Source: Dyadobacter sp. UC 10 (GTDB lineage: Bacteria > Bacteroidota > Bacteroidia > Cytophagales > Spirosomataceae). From it: a stretch of DNA of 64,000 nt. The stretch spans positions 6,072,501 to 6,136,500 of the forward strand of contig NZ_VSRN01000001.1 in NCBI RefSeq assembly GCF_008369915.1, written 5' to 3'. The notes beneath the pieces were generated by a model. It worked only from the letters and a program-made list of their open reading frames with translations. It was not told the DNA's origin and did not search any database. The position numbers and the translations under genes were made by a program. Positions 1 through 10,000 of the stretch are shown here, in pieces (position 1 is the first letter of the stretch; each line of letters opens with the position of its first letter).

Positions 1-1224
1 AAGCCGGGCCTTCATACTACCAGAGCGCTTTGCGAGTCTCTCGGAGATCCCCAAAATACTTATCCTACTATCCATGTAGGCGGTACGAATGGGAAAGGCA
101 GCACTTCGCACATGCTGGCGGCTATCCTTCAAAACTCGGGCTATAAGGTTGGTTTGTACACCTCTCCACATTTAAAAGACTTTCGTGAAAGAATCCGTAT
201 CAACGGAAAATGCGTAGGCGAAGACTTTGTGATTTCATTTACCGATGAAATAAAATCTAACATCGAAAGATTTAATCCATCATTTTTCGAAGTGACTGTG
301 GCTATGGCATTTAAGTATTTTGCAGACCACAAGGTTGATATTGCAGTAATAGAAGTGGGAATGGGAGGAAGGCTTGATTCAACCAATATTGTTGAGCCAA
401 TTGTATCAGTTATAACCAATGTGAGCCTTGATCATACTCAGTTTTTAGGCGAAACGCTGTCGGAAATTGCGTCAGAAAAAGCCGGCATTATTAAACAGAA
501 TGTCCCGGTTATAGTAAGTGAGTACCAAAGCCAGGAGGTTGCAGGTGTTTTCATAAATAAAGCACAGGACCTCGACGCGCCGCTCGCCTTCGGCTCGCAG
601 GTGTATCAGGTTAAAAATCAGGGTATAAGTCACGGGCTGGCTCAAATTTACGCTCGCCGTGACAATTCAGATGAACCTGGTCAACAGTTACGTTTAGACC
701 TTACCGGTTCGTATCAGACCAAGAACTTGGCCGGCGTTCTGACTGTACGCGATATGCTTGTATCTCTTGGTTGGAAGATTGAGAGTGAGGATGTTTCACA
801 GGCGCTCAAAGATGTGGTCTCGTTAACCGGACTAAAAGGTCGCTGGCAGCAGTTAGGCCACCGACCTGACGTTTATTGCGATACCGCTCATAATATAGGT
901 GGATTGACAGATACCATCGCGCAGTTTACAAGTCTTCCACATGAACGTTTGCGTTTTGTGATGGGGTTCGTGAAGGACAAGGATATCTCCTCAATTCTTG
1001 GCCTTTTACCGGTGAATGCGGTATATTATTTTTGTGAACCCTCGAATTTGCGGGCTTTGAATGCGACTGATTTGGCGACGATGGCGGCCAGGTATGGATT
1101 AGTTGGGAAAACCTTCCAAAACGTAAATGAGGCACTCAAACAGGCGATTGCAGAAGCAGATGACGCCGATATTATTTATGTGGGCGGCAGTACTTTTGTA
1201 GTTGCCGACCTTGACCAATTATAG
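1..1224 (+). CDS. folC: Bifunctional folylpolyglutamate synthase/dihydrofolate synthase (5' end cut by window edge)
   Basis: FolC adds glutamate to dihydropteroate and folates in the cytoplasm, using ATP. The frame is open from base 1, so the start lies outside the window; 407 residues are visible and, against the usual family length, roughly 20 are missing. The Mur-ligase-type P-loop GGTNGKGST lies at about bases 79-105. It is followed by the family blocks VIEVGMGGRLDSTN and LDHTQFLGETLSEIASEKAG, and by the C-terminal-domain block DTAHNIGGL. An ATG at 112 falls after the P-loop and cannot be the true start. trmB begins 13 bases downstream on the same strand, so the two are probably co-transcribed. 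The assignment is secure. Confidence 0.95.
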   Translation, partial: KPGLHTTRALCESLGDPQNTYPTIHVGGTNGKGSTSHMLAAILQNSGYKVGLYTSPHLKDFRERIRINGKCVGEDFVISFTDEIKSNIERFNPSFFEVTVAMAFKYFADHKVDIAVIEVGMGGRLDSTNIVEPIVSVITNVSLDHTQFLGETLSEIASEKAGIIKQNVPVIVSEYQSQEVAGVFINKAQDLDAPLAFGSQVYQVKNQGISHGLAQIYARRDNSDEPGQQLRLDLTGSYQTKNLAGVLTVRDMLVSLGWKIESEDVSQALKDVVSLTGLKGRWQQLGHRPDVYCDTAHNIGGLTDTIAQFTSLPHERLRFVMGFVKDKDISSILGLLPVNAVYYFCEPSNLRALNATDLATMAARYGLVGKTFQNVNEALKQAIAEADDADIIYVGGSTFVVADLDQL

Positions 1225-1237
1225 TTTTTATTTATCA

Positions 1238-1897
1238 ATGACAAGAAGAAAGTTACATCACTACAATTTTAGTGCGGAGGCAGAAAATGTGATTCAGGCA
1301 GGAAAGCCGCTTTATGGTGAGATCAAAGGAAAATGGAACCAGCTTTACTTTAAAAATGACAACCCTATTGTAGCGGAACTGGCCTGCGGGAAGGGAGAAT
1401 ATACTGTGGGTTTGGGCAGGAAATTTCCAGAAAAGAACTTTATCGGTATGGACATTAAGGGCGACAGAATAGCAAGAGGAAGTGCGCTGGCCACGGAATA
1501 TCAGCTGCAAAATGTTGCTTTTCTCCGCGGTGGTATTCAATATTCGCACGAGTTCTTCGAAGAGAATGAGCTAAGTGAGATTTGGTTGATCCATCCCGAT
1601 CCCCAGGTGCGGGACAAGGATGAAAACAAACGGCTTACAAATCCTCATTTCCTGGATAAATATGCCGGTTTCCTAAGGCAGGGCGGCTTATTTTGTTTAA
1701 AGACGGACAGCAGTTTCTTGTACGAATACACACTCGAAACGATACAAAATGCCAGTCGATATAAGCTCCTGGAGCATACTGATAATCTATATGAATCACC
1801 TTTGCTGGATGATCATTATGGTGTCAAAACACACTATGAGACTATCTTTACGGGAAAAGGCTACACCATTAAATATATCAAGGCTGCATTAATATAA
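1238..1897 (+). CDS. trmB: tRNA (guanine-N7-)-methyltransferase
   Basis: The 219-residue product matches TrmB, which methylates G46 in the variable loop of tRNA using S-adenosylmethionine. The SAM-binding block ELACGKGEY is near residues 45-55, followed by GMDIKG and the substrate-side block IHPDPQ with downstream NKRLTNP. The frame is open to 1202, but the ATG at 1238 is preferred: it gives the MTRRKLHHY start and avoids overlap with folC. The gene ends at a strong hairpin terminator that its stop codon abuts. Confidence 0.93.
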   Translation: MTRRKLHHYNFSAEAENVIQAGKPLYGEIKGKWNQLYFKNDNPIVAELACGKGEYTVGLGRKFPEKNFIGMDIKGDRIARGSALATEYQLQNVAFLRGGIQYSHEFFEENELSEIWLIHPDPQVRDKDENKRLTNPHFLDKYAGFLRQGGLFCLKTDSSFLYEYTLETIQNASRYKLLEHTDNLYESPLLDDHYGVKTHYETIFTGKGYTIKYIKAALI

Positions 1898-1935
1898 AAG
1901 CCGCCCGTCTTCAAGACGGGCGGCTTTGGTTTTTT
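1897..1935. terminator. Bidirectional intrinsic terminator between trmB and gap
   Basis: A perfect 13-bp stem (AAAGCCGCCCGTC at 1897-1909, complement at 1915-1927) with a 5-nt loop is followed by a T-run at 1929-1935. Read on the other strand, the A-run at the left edge becomes a short T-run. It can therefore serve both trmB (rightward) and gap (leftward), which converge here. Confidence 0.93.
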
Positions 1936-1953
1936 ACCTGAAATAGCTCAGCA

Positions 1954-2967
1954 TTATTTGCTGATCAGGCTAGCGAAGTAGTAAACTGTCCTAACAAGCT
2001 GTGACACGTATGACATTTCGTTATCATACCAGCTTACAGTTCTAACAAGTTGTGTATCGCCTACTTTCTGAACTCTTGTCTGCGTTGCGTCAAACAATGA
2101 GCCGTAGTTGATACCAATAATGTCGCTGCTTACGATTTCGTCTTCGGTATATCCGTAGCTCTCATTTGCAGCTGCTTTCATAGCAGCATTGATTTCTTCC
2201 ACAGATGTCTCTTTGCCTAGAATTACTGTCAGTTCAGTCAATGAGCCTGTCAGAGTAGGAACGCGTTGTGCAGATCCGTCAAGTTTACCTTTCAAAGAAG
2301 GTAATACTAATCCGATTGCTTTCGCAGCACCTGTGCTGTTAGGAACAATATTCTGAGCAGCTGCACGAGCTCTTCTCAGGTCGCCCTTTGGATGTGGAGC
2401 GTCCTGTGTATTCTGATCGTTCGTATATGCGTGAATGGTGGTCATTAAGCCGTTCACGATGCCAAATTTCTCTTCCAATACCTGTGCCATAGGAGCAAGG
2501 CAATTGGTTGTACAGGAAGCACCGCTGATGATTGTCTCAGAACCGTCAAGAATATTATGGTTCACGTTAAATACGATTGTTTTAAGATCGCCGGTAGCAG
2601 GGGCAGAGATCACAACTTTTTTCGCGCCAGCTTTAATATGTGCGCTTGCTGATTCCTGGCTTGTGAAAAAGCCGGTACATTCCAGAACAACGTCTACATC
2701 GTGCTGTCCCCAGGGAATTTGTGCGGGGTCACGTTGCGCGTAGATTACGATATTTTCACCGTTTACGGTCACGGAGTTATCTGTTGATTTTACATCAGCG
2801 TCGAAGCGGCCTTGTGCAGTGTCGTATTTTAGTAGGTGTGCAAGCACCTTGGGGCTGGTTAGATCGTTTATAGCAACGATCTCGATACCTTCCATGTTGT
2901 AAATCTGACGATATACGAGGCGGCCGATGCGGCCGAAACCATTGATTGCGACTTTAACTGTAGACAT
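1954..2967 (-). CDS. gap: Type I glyceraldehyde-3-phosphate dehydrogenase
   Basis: The 337-residue product catalyses the NAD-linked oxidation and phosphorylation of glyceraldehyde 3-phosphate in glycolysis. The Rossmann block INGFGRIGR is at residues 8-16. An aspartate at the end of the second strand (D35, AINDL) fits NAD rather than NADP preference. The catalytic motif SCTTNCLAP places the nucleophile at C152, and H179 in TTIHAYT is the general base. Length and all family blocks are normal. The gene stands alone, converging on trmB and divergent from dapD. Confidence 0.97.
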   Translation of the reverse strand: MSTVKVAINGFGRIGRLVYRQIYNMEGIEIVAINDLTSPKVLAHLLKYDTAQGRFDADVKSTDNSVTVNGENIVIYAQRDPAQIPWGQHDVDVVLECTGFFTSQESASAHIKAGAKKVVISAPATGDLKTIVFNVNHNILDGSETIISGASCTTNCLAPMAQVLEEKFGIVNGLMTTIHAYTNDQNTQDAPHPKGDLRRARAAAQNIVPNSTGAAKAIGLVLPSLKGKLDGSAQRVPTLTGSLTELTVILGKETSVEEINAAMKAAANESYGYTEDEIVSSDIIGINYGSLFDATQTRVQKVGDTQLVRTVSWYDNEMSYVSQLVRTVYYFASLISK

Positions 2968-3368
2968 ATCTTATTTGATTGGTTAATTCGGTGCAAAAAT
3001 AAGAAAAAGGTGGTTAAATGCCGCGGAATGAAGCAAAAATAGGGAGCTAGGAGATACTGTGCTGCTATTTACCATTTAAATTAGTAAATTCGAATCTGGC
3101 GAGTTTAGCACTTTTCTCAAATTTACTAATTTATGTAGTATTTTAAATTTGTGTTGCACAATTCCTTGTAGTCCTTCATTATTTAAAGCATTCCCTAGTA
3201 TATTGCGTTATTCATTGTTGGCTTCTACAACCCCCATTTATGAATATTTGAGGTAGTTATTTGTGACACTATAATACTTGCAAAAGAGACGAAATATTAT
3301 TCTACAACTCTACATAACATACTGAAAATCATTAAATTAAATACTTTACAATAATCCATTACTTAAAC
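2968..3368. other. AT-rich divergent promoter region between gap and dapD
   Basis: These 401 bases hold no convincing reading frame. On the minus strand, TATTTTTG (plus-strand 2994-3001) matches the Bacteroidota -7 element TAnnTTTG about 27 bases before the gap ATG. A second identical octamer is at 3034-3041. No good -33 partner was confirmed. Nothing comparable was found on the plus strand for dapD. Confidence 0.4.
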
Positions 3369-4184
3369 ATGAGCATAGCGCAAACTATTGAGGAATACTG
3401 GAATAACAGGGAGCTTTTGAAAGAAGAGAGTGCCCGGAATTACATTAAGGATCTTATAGAGGAAGTTGATAAGGGAAGACTTCGTGTGGCGGAACCGCAG
3501 CCCGATGGGAGCTGGACAGTCAACCAGGCTCTGAAAAAAGCGATCATTCTATATTTCCCGATCCAGCAAATGCAGACTACCGAGCTTGGCATTTTTGAAT
3601 ACCACGATAAAATGAAGCTCAAAACAGGATACCAGGAACTAGGGGTGCGTGTAGTTCCACCAGCAGTGGCCAGATATGGTGCTTACATTTCAAAGGGAGT
3701 TGTGCTAATGCCATCTTACGTGAATATTGGTGCATATATAGATGAAGGGACCATGGTTGATACCTGGGCTACAGTCGGAAGCTGTGCACAGATTGGCAAA
3801 AATGTTCATTTAAGTGGGGGAGTAGGGATTGGTGGAGTCCTGGAACCGGTACAAGCTTCCCCTGTCATCATTGAAGACGGGGCTTTCATAGGGTCGAGAT
3901 GTATAGTAGTTGAGGGCGCTCACGTAGGCAAGCGGGCTGTGCTTGGAGCGGGAGTAACTATTACCGGAAGTTCCAAGATCATTGATGTAACAGGAAGTGA
4001 ACCCGTTGAATATAAAGGATTTGTCCCAGAAGATTCGGTAGTAATCCCGGGAATGTTACCCAAAGAATTTGCAGCAGGAACTTACCATGTTCCTTGTGCA
4101 TTGATTATTGGCAAAAGAAAGGCAAGCACAGATCTGAAGACGTCACTGAACGAAGCATTGCGAGAAAATCAGGTTGCTATATAA
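3369..4184 (+). CDS. dapD: 2,3,4,5-tetrahydropyridine-2,6-dicarboxylate N-succinyltransferase
   Basis: DapD transfers succinyl from succinyl-CoA to tetrahydrodipicolinate in the succinylase branch of lysine and diaminopimelate synthesis. The 271-residue length is close to that of E. coli DapD (274). The N-terminal helical part (residues 1-95) is followed by a left-handed beta-helix of hexapeptide repeats, visible from VNIGAYIDEGTMVDTWATVG through VHLSGGVGIGG to AVLGAGVTI. The gene appears monocistronic: a long AT-rich gap precedes it and a terminator follows it. Confidence 0.96.
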   Translation: MSIAQTIEEYWNNRELLKEESARNYIKDLIEEVDKGRLRVAEPQPDGSWTVNQALKKAIILYFPIQQMQTTELGIFEYHDKMKLKTGYQELGVRVVPPAVARYGAYISKGVVLMPSYVNIGAYIDEGTMVDTWATVGSCAQIGKNVHLSGGVGIGGVLEPVQASPVIIEDGAFIGSRCIVVEGAHVGKRAVLGAGVTITGSSKIIDVTGSEPVEYKGFVPEDSVVIPGMLPKEFAAGTYHVPCALIIGKRKASTDLKTSLNEALRENQVAI

Positions 4185-4206
4185 GTAGATTAAAACAGTT
4201 GAATGC

Positions 4207-4238
4207 AAAATACGGTACCGCACGTGCCGTATTTTTTT
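4207..4238 (+). terminator. Intrinsic terminator after dapD
   Basis: AAAATACGG (4207-4215) pairs with CCGTATTTT (4227-4235) around an 11-nt loop, and the T-run continues to 4238. It lies 22 bases past the dapD stop codon. Confidence 0.88.
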
Positions 4239-4253
4239 ATGACCAAAAGTATA

Positions 4254-4337
4254 ATTTACATTTGTATATACAACTCGCCCATTGCTGTGTATATTTGTAA
4301 ATCATTTTAAAAGTTTATCATTGTAAATCAATTTACA
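4254..4337 (+). promoter_or_regulatory. Promoter/operator region of the XRE regulator with repeated TGTAAAT half-sites
   Basis: Four copies of the 7-mer TGTAAAT or its complement ATTTACA lie at 4254-4260, 4296-4302, 4322-4328 and 4331-4337. The last two form a palindrome with a 2-bp spacer, ending 3 bases before the regulator's ATG. A perfect 12-bp palindrome (4262-4273, TTGTATATACAA) lies between the first two. TATATTTG at 4290-4297 fits the Bacteroidota -7 consensus and overlaps a half-site. Autoregulation by the downstream helix-turn-helix protein is an inference. Confidence 0.6.
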
Positions 4338-4340
4338 TAA

Positions 4341-4721
4341 ATGAATTTGAGCGACAAAATCAAACAAATACTTATAACCAAAGCCATTTCTCCCTCACTT
4401 TTCGCGGATGAGATTGGAATACAACGATCCAGTATGTCACATATCCTCGCCGGACGAAATAAGCCGAGCCTCGAAATGGTACAGAAAATTGTTAAACGCT
4501 ATCCCGATCTGGGGCTGGATTGGATAATGGAAGAGAATGAGCTGCCAGAAATGTCCTTGGAAAAACCATTGACTTTCAGCCGAAGTACTGCGAAAGTCAA
4601 TGTAAACAGAAAAAATGCCCAGTTAGAACCGCTTCCCGCTGAATTATCCCGGGAAAGAAAGATCGCCAAGATCGTGGTCTTTTATACTGACGGTACCTTT
4701 AAGGAATTCAGCGAAGCCTGA
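4341..4721 (+). CDS. XRE-family helix-turn-helix transcriptional regulator
   Basis: A 126-residue cytoplasmic protein. Residues about 5-60 form a Cro/C1-type helix-turn-helix: the SPSLFADEIGIQRSSMSHIL segment contains the turn and recognition helix, and NKPSLEMVQKIVKRYP follows. The C-terminal half is a short basic linker ending in a small predicted beta segment (KIVVFYTDGTFKEF), with no recognisable effector domain. Such proteins are common orphan regulators in Bacteroidota. The repeated half-sites directly upstream are the most obvious target. Its wider regulon cannot be told from here. Confidence 0.85.
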   Translation: MNLSDKIKQILITKAISPSLFADEIGIQRSSMSHILAGRNKPSLEMVQKIVKRYPDLGLDWIMEENELPEMSLEKPLTFSRSTAKVNVNRKNAQLEPLPAELSRERKIAKIVVFYTDGTFKEFSEA

Positions 4722-4732
4722 TAATCAGCCGG

Positions 4733-6640
4733 CTATTTTAAAAGCAAGACCGTTCCCGTCAGATCCATTTCCGCCGTTTTGATCACATAAGGGTAACTAC
4801 CTGCCGGAACCGGTTCCTCTTTGTACGTGCCATTCCAGGGAGTTGGATAACCCGACGACATAAAAATCAGTGCGCCCCAGCGGTTATATATCCGCACTTC
4901 TACGATCTGATCTTTGCCGTTGAATATTTCAAAAGTGTCATTCTGCCCATCGTGGTTAGGAGAAAAAGCGGTGGGTATATGCATTTTGTCTATAACATAA
5001 ACCTCGGTAGCCGCCTCGTAAATACAACCGTTTTCAGTAGTAACTGTTAGGGTGTATGTGGTATCAGTGAATGGTGCCACTATCGCTTCCTTCTGCGTGG
5101 GATCCGAGACGAGTCCATACGCCGGGCTCCATAGGTAACTATGGTTTCCGTCCGGCGGCAGCAAAACAGGTGATAAGGTTGTCCGGGAGCCTTCGAGCAT
5201 GCCCTTCCTTGCGGGCAGCGATACGCGTAGTTCTTCCTTGCCGATGGTCAGTGTGTCCACCCCCTTGCACCCTACATTTTCGTTGGTTATTGTCAGCGTG
5301 TAAGTGCCTGCCTCAGCAATTTCCATTGTCGCATTTTCATTTGCAATAGCCAGATTGTTTCTTGCCCAGGTTAGTTGCTGACCACTTGCAAGCGACCCAC
5401 CATTGGCCCGCATCATCATCGTCTTTCCCGCACACAGGATGTCCCGGTCCGCAGAGATGATCGCTTCGATCGGTTTGGCAAAGGCTGCGCGGACCAGCTG
5501 GGATGTTGTATCCCGGGAGCACTTTTTCGTGTAGCTCTTAATAACAGAATATGTTCCTGAGTCCTTGACCATGATCGTGGAGCCGGTGGCACCTGGTATG
5601 TTTAGACCATTTAGCTGCCATTGATAGGACCAATCCTGAGATGTTTCTGTCACAAGTTGTACAGGGCTTTCCGGGCAAAACGTGATCTCGGCAGCCGGAA
5701 GATCATTATGCATAATCACCGGCTGTGCAGGCTGATCATCATTACAATCGATGACGAGCAGCTGAAAGTCTCGTCGTATGAGTCCGATGCGCTTGCCATT
5801 TCTGAATTCTTCAACCTGAACGGCAAATACATAGAGGCCAATGCTGCCGGCAGTGACAGTAAGTTCTCCTGAATTACTGATCCGCAACGGACTCGGGCCA
5901 GGAATCACATTTGCAATCGAGATACCGGTTTCCCAGGTAACTAATGGGTAAGGACTCGCAATCGCACTGGTCAGGAAGGGCTCTCCGGGCGTGGTGTTTC
6001 CACGCATTGGGTCGACCAGGGAATATCGCAACTCATCGCCATCCGCGTCAGAGGCGCTCATTTTCATTGTAAAAGGCCTGTTCGCGCAAATGTATTGTCC
6101 GTTTGGGATGACAAAAGCAGGAGATGAATTGGGAAGAGATAGTGGCGGAAATTCCAGATAGAAAACCATTCCGTTGTCTCCCGGGGTTTTGATGTTATTT
6201 ATATCGGCATTTCTACAACAGCGCTCCCAGGTAATATAGTAGCCCCCCGGATCAACATATTCGCTTGAATTGAGTGTAATCGTTCCGGTGTAAATGCCTG
6301 CGGAAACACTAAGTGACCGGCTTGTTGCGCAGGCTTTATTCTGAAATGCAATCGATTCGGAAGACCGGTACCGGAGCGTCATAGTCCCCATCAGCTTGTT
6401 ATTGCTTTTCTGATAAAAGTAAATATCAGCTTCCTCATCTCTGTTACCGCCATTGGTTGGGCCTGGGATTACCAGATTGTTCGCATCCCAAAACTGGACG
6501 AGCCTTATTTCAAAGGTATTCACAGAGCCCGTCTTATTCATCTGCAACTCTCCGCCGACAATATGATTACCCGAAGATTCGAGTGTAAAACTTATTAACA
6601 ACGTTAGAAAAGCGAAATTTCGAAGTAGAGAGAGATCCAT
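4733..6640 (-). CDS. Secreted multidomain protein with T9SS type B (gliding-motility-associated) sorting domain
   Basis: A 635-residue exported protein. It has an N-terminal signal sequence (residues 1-24, hydrophobic LRNFAFLTLLISF). Next is a beta-rich region starting HIVGGELQM, typical of secreted Cytophagales adhesin-like proteins. Ig/PKD-like segments follow, with repeated patterns such as GTYTLTITNENVGC and DTTYTLTVTTENGC. Residues 554-635 form the type B C-terminal domain, starting IPTAFSPNHDGQNDTFEI and containing IYNRWGALIF, which directs export through the type IX system. The N-terminal residue count and many cysteines fit an extracellular protein. Its partner or substrate cannot be inferred. 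Confidence 0.85.
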   Translation of the reverse strand: MDLSLLRNFAFLTLLISFTLESSGNHIVGGELQMNKTGSVNTFEIRLVQFWDANNLVIPGPTNGGNRDEEADIYFYQKSNNKLMGTMTLRYRSSESIAFQNKACATSRSLSVSAGIYTGTITLNSSEYVDPGGYYITWERCCRNADINNIKTPGDNGMVFYLEFPPLSLPNSSPAFVIPNGQYICANRPFTMKMSASDADGDELRYSLVDPMRGNTTPGEPFLTSAIASPYPLVTWETGISIANVIPGPSPLRISNSGELTVTAGSIGLYVFAVQVEEFRNGKRIGLIRRDFQLLVIDCNDDQPAQPVIMHNDLPAAEITFCPESPVQLVTETSQDWSYQWQLNGLNIPGATGSTIMVKDSGTYSVIKSYTKKCSRDTTSQLVRAAFAKPIEAIISADRDILCAGKTMMMRANGGSLASGQQLTWARNNLAIANENATMEIAEAGTYTLTITNENVGCKGVDTLTIGKEELRVSLPARKGMLEGSRTTLSPVLLPPDGNHSYLWSPAYGLVSDPTQKEAIVAPFTDTTYTLTVTTENGCIYEAATEVYVIDKMHIPTAFSPNHDGQNDTFEIFNGKDQIVEVRIYNRWGALIFMSSGYPTPWNGTYKEEPVPAGSYPYVIKTAEMDLTGTVLLLK

Positions 6641-6771
6641 AGGCTTCCAGCACCAGGCGTTACATGTTTTATAAAGTTAGTTAATCGAGGTAGTATCCGG
6701 TAGGGGATGTAAAGCTATTTGAACGCAAATTATATTAATTGTTCCTTTCATACACTTTTTGGTTTTAACCG

Positions 6772-6786
6772 GACAGAACAGGATAG
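6772..6786 (+). promoter_or_regulatory. Copy 1 of the 15-bp upstream motif (GACASARCAGGAYRG)
   Basis: GACAGAACAGGATAG lies 246 bases before the first susC. It is identical to the copy at 12009-12023 and close to those at 16184-16198 and 21610-21624. All four lie in the gap before a transcription unit of the same island. The binding factor is unknown. Confidence 0.6.
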
Positions 6787-6815
6787 TACGGTTCACAAAT
6801 ACCAATAATTTTCGA

Positions 6816-6854
6816 AAAATAAGTACAATTCAAATCATTAATTGTACTTATTTT
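6816..6854. repeat. Perfect 15-bp inverted repeat in the first susC leader
   Basis: AAAATAAGTACAATT (6816-6830) and its exact complement (6840-6854) flank a 9-nt loop. It sits 30 bases after the shared 15-bp motif and about 180 bases before the susC start. It has no T-run typical of a terminator beyond the stem's own T-end, so an operator or an mRNA hairpin are both possible. The half-site TACTTATTT recurs in the inverted repeat at 39133-39167. Confidence 0.7.
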
Positions 6855-6938
6855 AGTGTACGCGTTTACTCACCCTTCTGTATCATGTTTCCGCCAAAAA
6901 GTTCAGGATCACATCTAGCGTGCGTGACGCATTATTGT

Positions 6939-7028
6939 TTCACCAAAACCCACCGTCTTATGCCAGAAAGGACAAATCCAGTAATGCCCTGTAGTCATGA
7001 ACCATGTTTAACTAAAATCCAATCCTAG
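6939..7028 (+). promoter_or_regulatory. Conserved susC leader block with upstream short reading frame (copy 1)
   Basis: TTCACCAAAACCCA at 6939-6952 is identical to 16444-16457 in front of the second susC. In both cases TATGCC follows after 5-6 bases. Here that ATG (6960) opens a 22-codon frame starting MPERTN whose stop (7026-7028) is 4 bases before the susC ATG, a distance that would allow translational coupling. In the second leader the equivalent frame begins MPKVTN and then stops. Whether the peptide is made is unknown; the block could equally be a ribosome-loading or antisense-RNA target. Confidence 0.5.
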
Positions 7029-7032
7029 ACTT

Positions 7033-10000
7033 ATGAATTTACCTCGACTAGTGAATTTCAAACCCTGTCTGAAAGTACTTCCAAAAGTAGTATTTACTCA
7101 GGTGTTTGCAGGAATTCTATTTACCGGCCCGACTTTTGCCGGCCCCGATCAGCCAACCCAGCCCACAACCACCCAATCCAGTATTGACAGAACCATTAAA
7201 GGGAAGGTGAACGATGACAAGGGACAAGGGCTTCCAGGTGTTAGCGTTATTATAAAAGGTTCGAGTTCGGGTACGGTAACGAACGCCGATGGGGGGTATT
7301 CTCTGGATATTCCTGAGTCGGGAACCAGCGTGCTGGTATTCTCTTTTGTGGGCTATCTGACGAAAGAAATAACCGTCGGAAACCAATCCAATGTGGATGT
7401 ACAGCTGGAAGTCGATACCAAAGCACTGGAAGAAGTGGTGGTTGTTGGTTACGGTACGCAGCGCAAACGCGATATTACCTCGGCACTCTCGGTTATTAAT
7501 ATCGATGACATTGGAGAAGTACCTAAGTCCAATGTAACCAGGATGATTCAGGGACAGGCTCCTGGTGTGATTATCAAACAAAAAAGCGGTACGCCCGGAC
7601 AGCAGTTTGAAGTGAAGGTGCGCGGTATCAGTTCTTTGGGTGCCGGCAGTGATCCTTTGTATGTAATTGATGGTTTTCCGGTAGGTACGTCTGTTGGTCA
7701 AAACTTGAATCCTAATGACATTGAGACCATTTCGGTGTTAAAAGATGCTGCATCAACGGCAATCTATGGGGCTCGCGGCTCCAATGGTGTTGTCTTGATC
7801 ACCACAAAATCCGCCAAGGAAGGCAAGACTTCTTTGAACGTTTCAATTGATTATGGTGTACAGAATGTCCCGGAATCAAGAAAGACAAAGGTTTTGAACG
7901 GGCAGGATTTCGCACAGTTCAAGAAGGAAGTATTTGAAGGCCGGTTTCTGCTGGCCAACAAAAGAAACCCGACAATCGAGGAAGTTCCGATTGATTTTCG
8001 TTATCCGGAACAAACGAAATATTCTACCAACTGGTTTGACCTGATCCTGCATAACAATGCTCCTTATACGGACATTAACGTAACACTTTCGTCAGGTTCA
8101 GGCCCTATTAAATCTGTTATCTCGGCAGGTTACTACAAAGAAGCGGGTGCATTAAGACACACGGATTACGACCGTGCCTCGCTCCGTACCAACTTAATGG
8201 GTAAGGTCAACAAATTCATTACAATGGGGGTAAACGTTGCCGGAAGCTATTCCCGCTCAAGCCTCGCCAGCACCGACGGTCGTAATGCACAGGTTGGTCT
8301 GACACTGATAGCCGATCCACGCTACCCTGCGTACGATGAAAAAGGAGAACTGATCCCTTACTATAATGGTGTCGGCGACGTCTTCGGATTTCCAAACCCA
8401 TTGTATATGCTTAAAAACATCAATCGCGACCGTAATATCGCCGATGTGCTGGCCAATGGTTATGTGGAGTTGAATATCCTGCCAGGATTGAAATTCAGAT
8501 CTTCTCTGAATACCAAGATTAACTATAACAGATACAAGGAATTCATTCCCTCGACAATCGGGCTTCCGGTTGCCACAGGTAGCAATGGAGCACCTCCGCG
8601 TATTGCTACGGCACGTGACGATTCTGAGGAATTGCGTAACTACGCTGCCGACCAGTTGTTGACCTACGATCTGAATATCGGAGAAAACCACCATTTCGAT
8701 GCATTGTTAGGTTATACTGCGCAGCAGGAAACGGTAAAAGGCTTGTACGGAAGTGGTAACACATTCCCTGACGATCTGGCGCCATTTTTAGGTAATGCGA
8801 CTATCCGTTCTTCAAATTCGATGGAAAGAACCTGGACCATGATCGGTTATATGGCTCGTGCCAACTACTCTTTCAAAGACAAGTATTTGCTTTCCGCATC
8901 TATTCGTCGCGAGGGTAGCTCACGTTTCAGCGAGGGTCACCAGTTTGGTAATTTCCCTGCTGCATCCGTGGGTTGGAGGATTTCGGAGGAACGTTTCATT
9001 CCAAAAGCATCGTGGCTGACAGATTTGAAACTGCGCGCCAGCTGGGGTATGACGGGTAACAACAGTTATGCTGTGAGCGCGAACAACAACTTCGGTGTAG
9101 CTCAGAATGCAGGTGACGACGGAAACTACGCCAGCCTTGCATTCCTTGGAATTAACAACTACGTACTGGGTAACTCACTTGCTTCCGGTAAAACGGTTAC
9201 ACGATTTGCCAATTCAGAGCTGTCGTGGGAAACTTCGAATCAGGTGAATGTTGGTCTCGACCTTGCTACTTTCAATAACAGTCTGGTATTTACTTTGGAA
9301 TACTACAAAAAGATCACCGACGACATGTTGCTCGGTTATAGCATTCCAGCGATCTCAGGATTTACTTCCACGCTGAAAAACCTGGGTAAAGTACAGAACC
9401 AGGGATTTGAATTTGCTGCAAACTATCGTATCAAACTGGGAAAAGTGAACGTCCGCACCAATGCCAACGTAACCGTTAACAGGAATAAGGTACTTGCGAT
9501 CAGAGGTCAAAATGACTTTATCCTGCAGGGAAGCCAGTACGGAGGTTACAACATTCAGCAGGTTGGTCAGCCGATTGGTATGATCTTCGGTTACCGGAAG
9601 CTGGGTATTTTCAATACCGAAGAAGAAATCAAGAAAGCCCCGTTGCAGGAGGGTGCAGTGCCGGGAGCAATGATTTTCGCGGATTTGGCAGGTGGGCCGG
9701 ATGGTGGTCCTGACGGAATCGTTTCCTATGACACAAAGGATATGACCATTATCGGTAACCCTAACCCTAAATTCAACTGGGCGTGGACTGTGGCCGCTGA
9801 CTGGAAAGGTTTCGATTTCAGCGTGCTGATGATGGGCGCGTATGATTTCGACATTTACCGGAATATTGAGGCTTCTACTATGAATATGGACGGTGTGTTC
9901 AATGTATTGGACAAAGCGAAAGACCGCTGGAGATCACCACAAAATCCTGGCCCAAATCCGCTTGACAAGCATTCACAAGGCGGTACTGACTATTTCAAAT

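Noticed and set aside
1202..1237. Earlier start for trmB overlapping folC
   Set aside because: It adds 12 residues not typical of TrmB and overlaps folC, while the ATG at 1238 gives the usual N-terminus.
6759..7028. 89-codon frame upstream of the first susC as a gene
   Set aside because: It runs through the 15-bp motif and the inverted repeat and has no protein features; only its last 22 codons are discussed, as a possible leader peptide.
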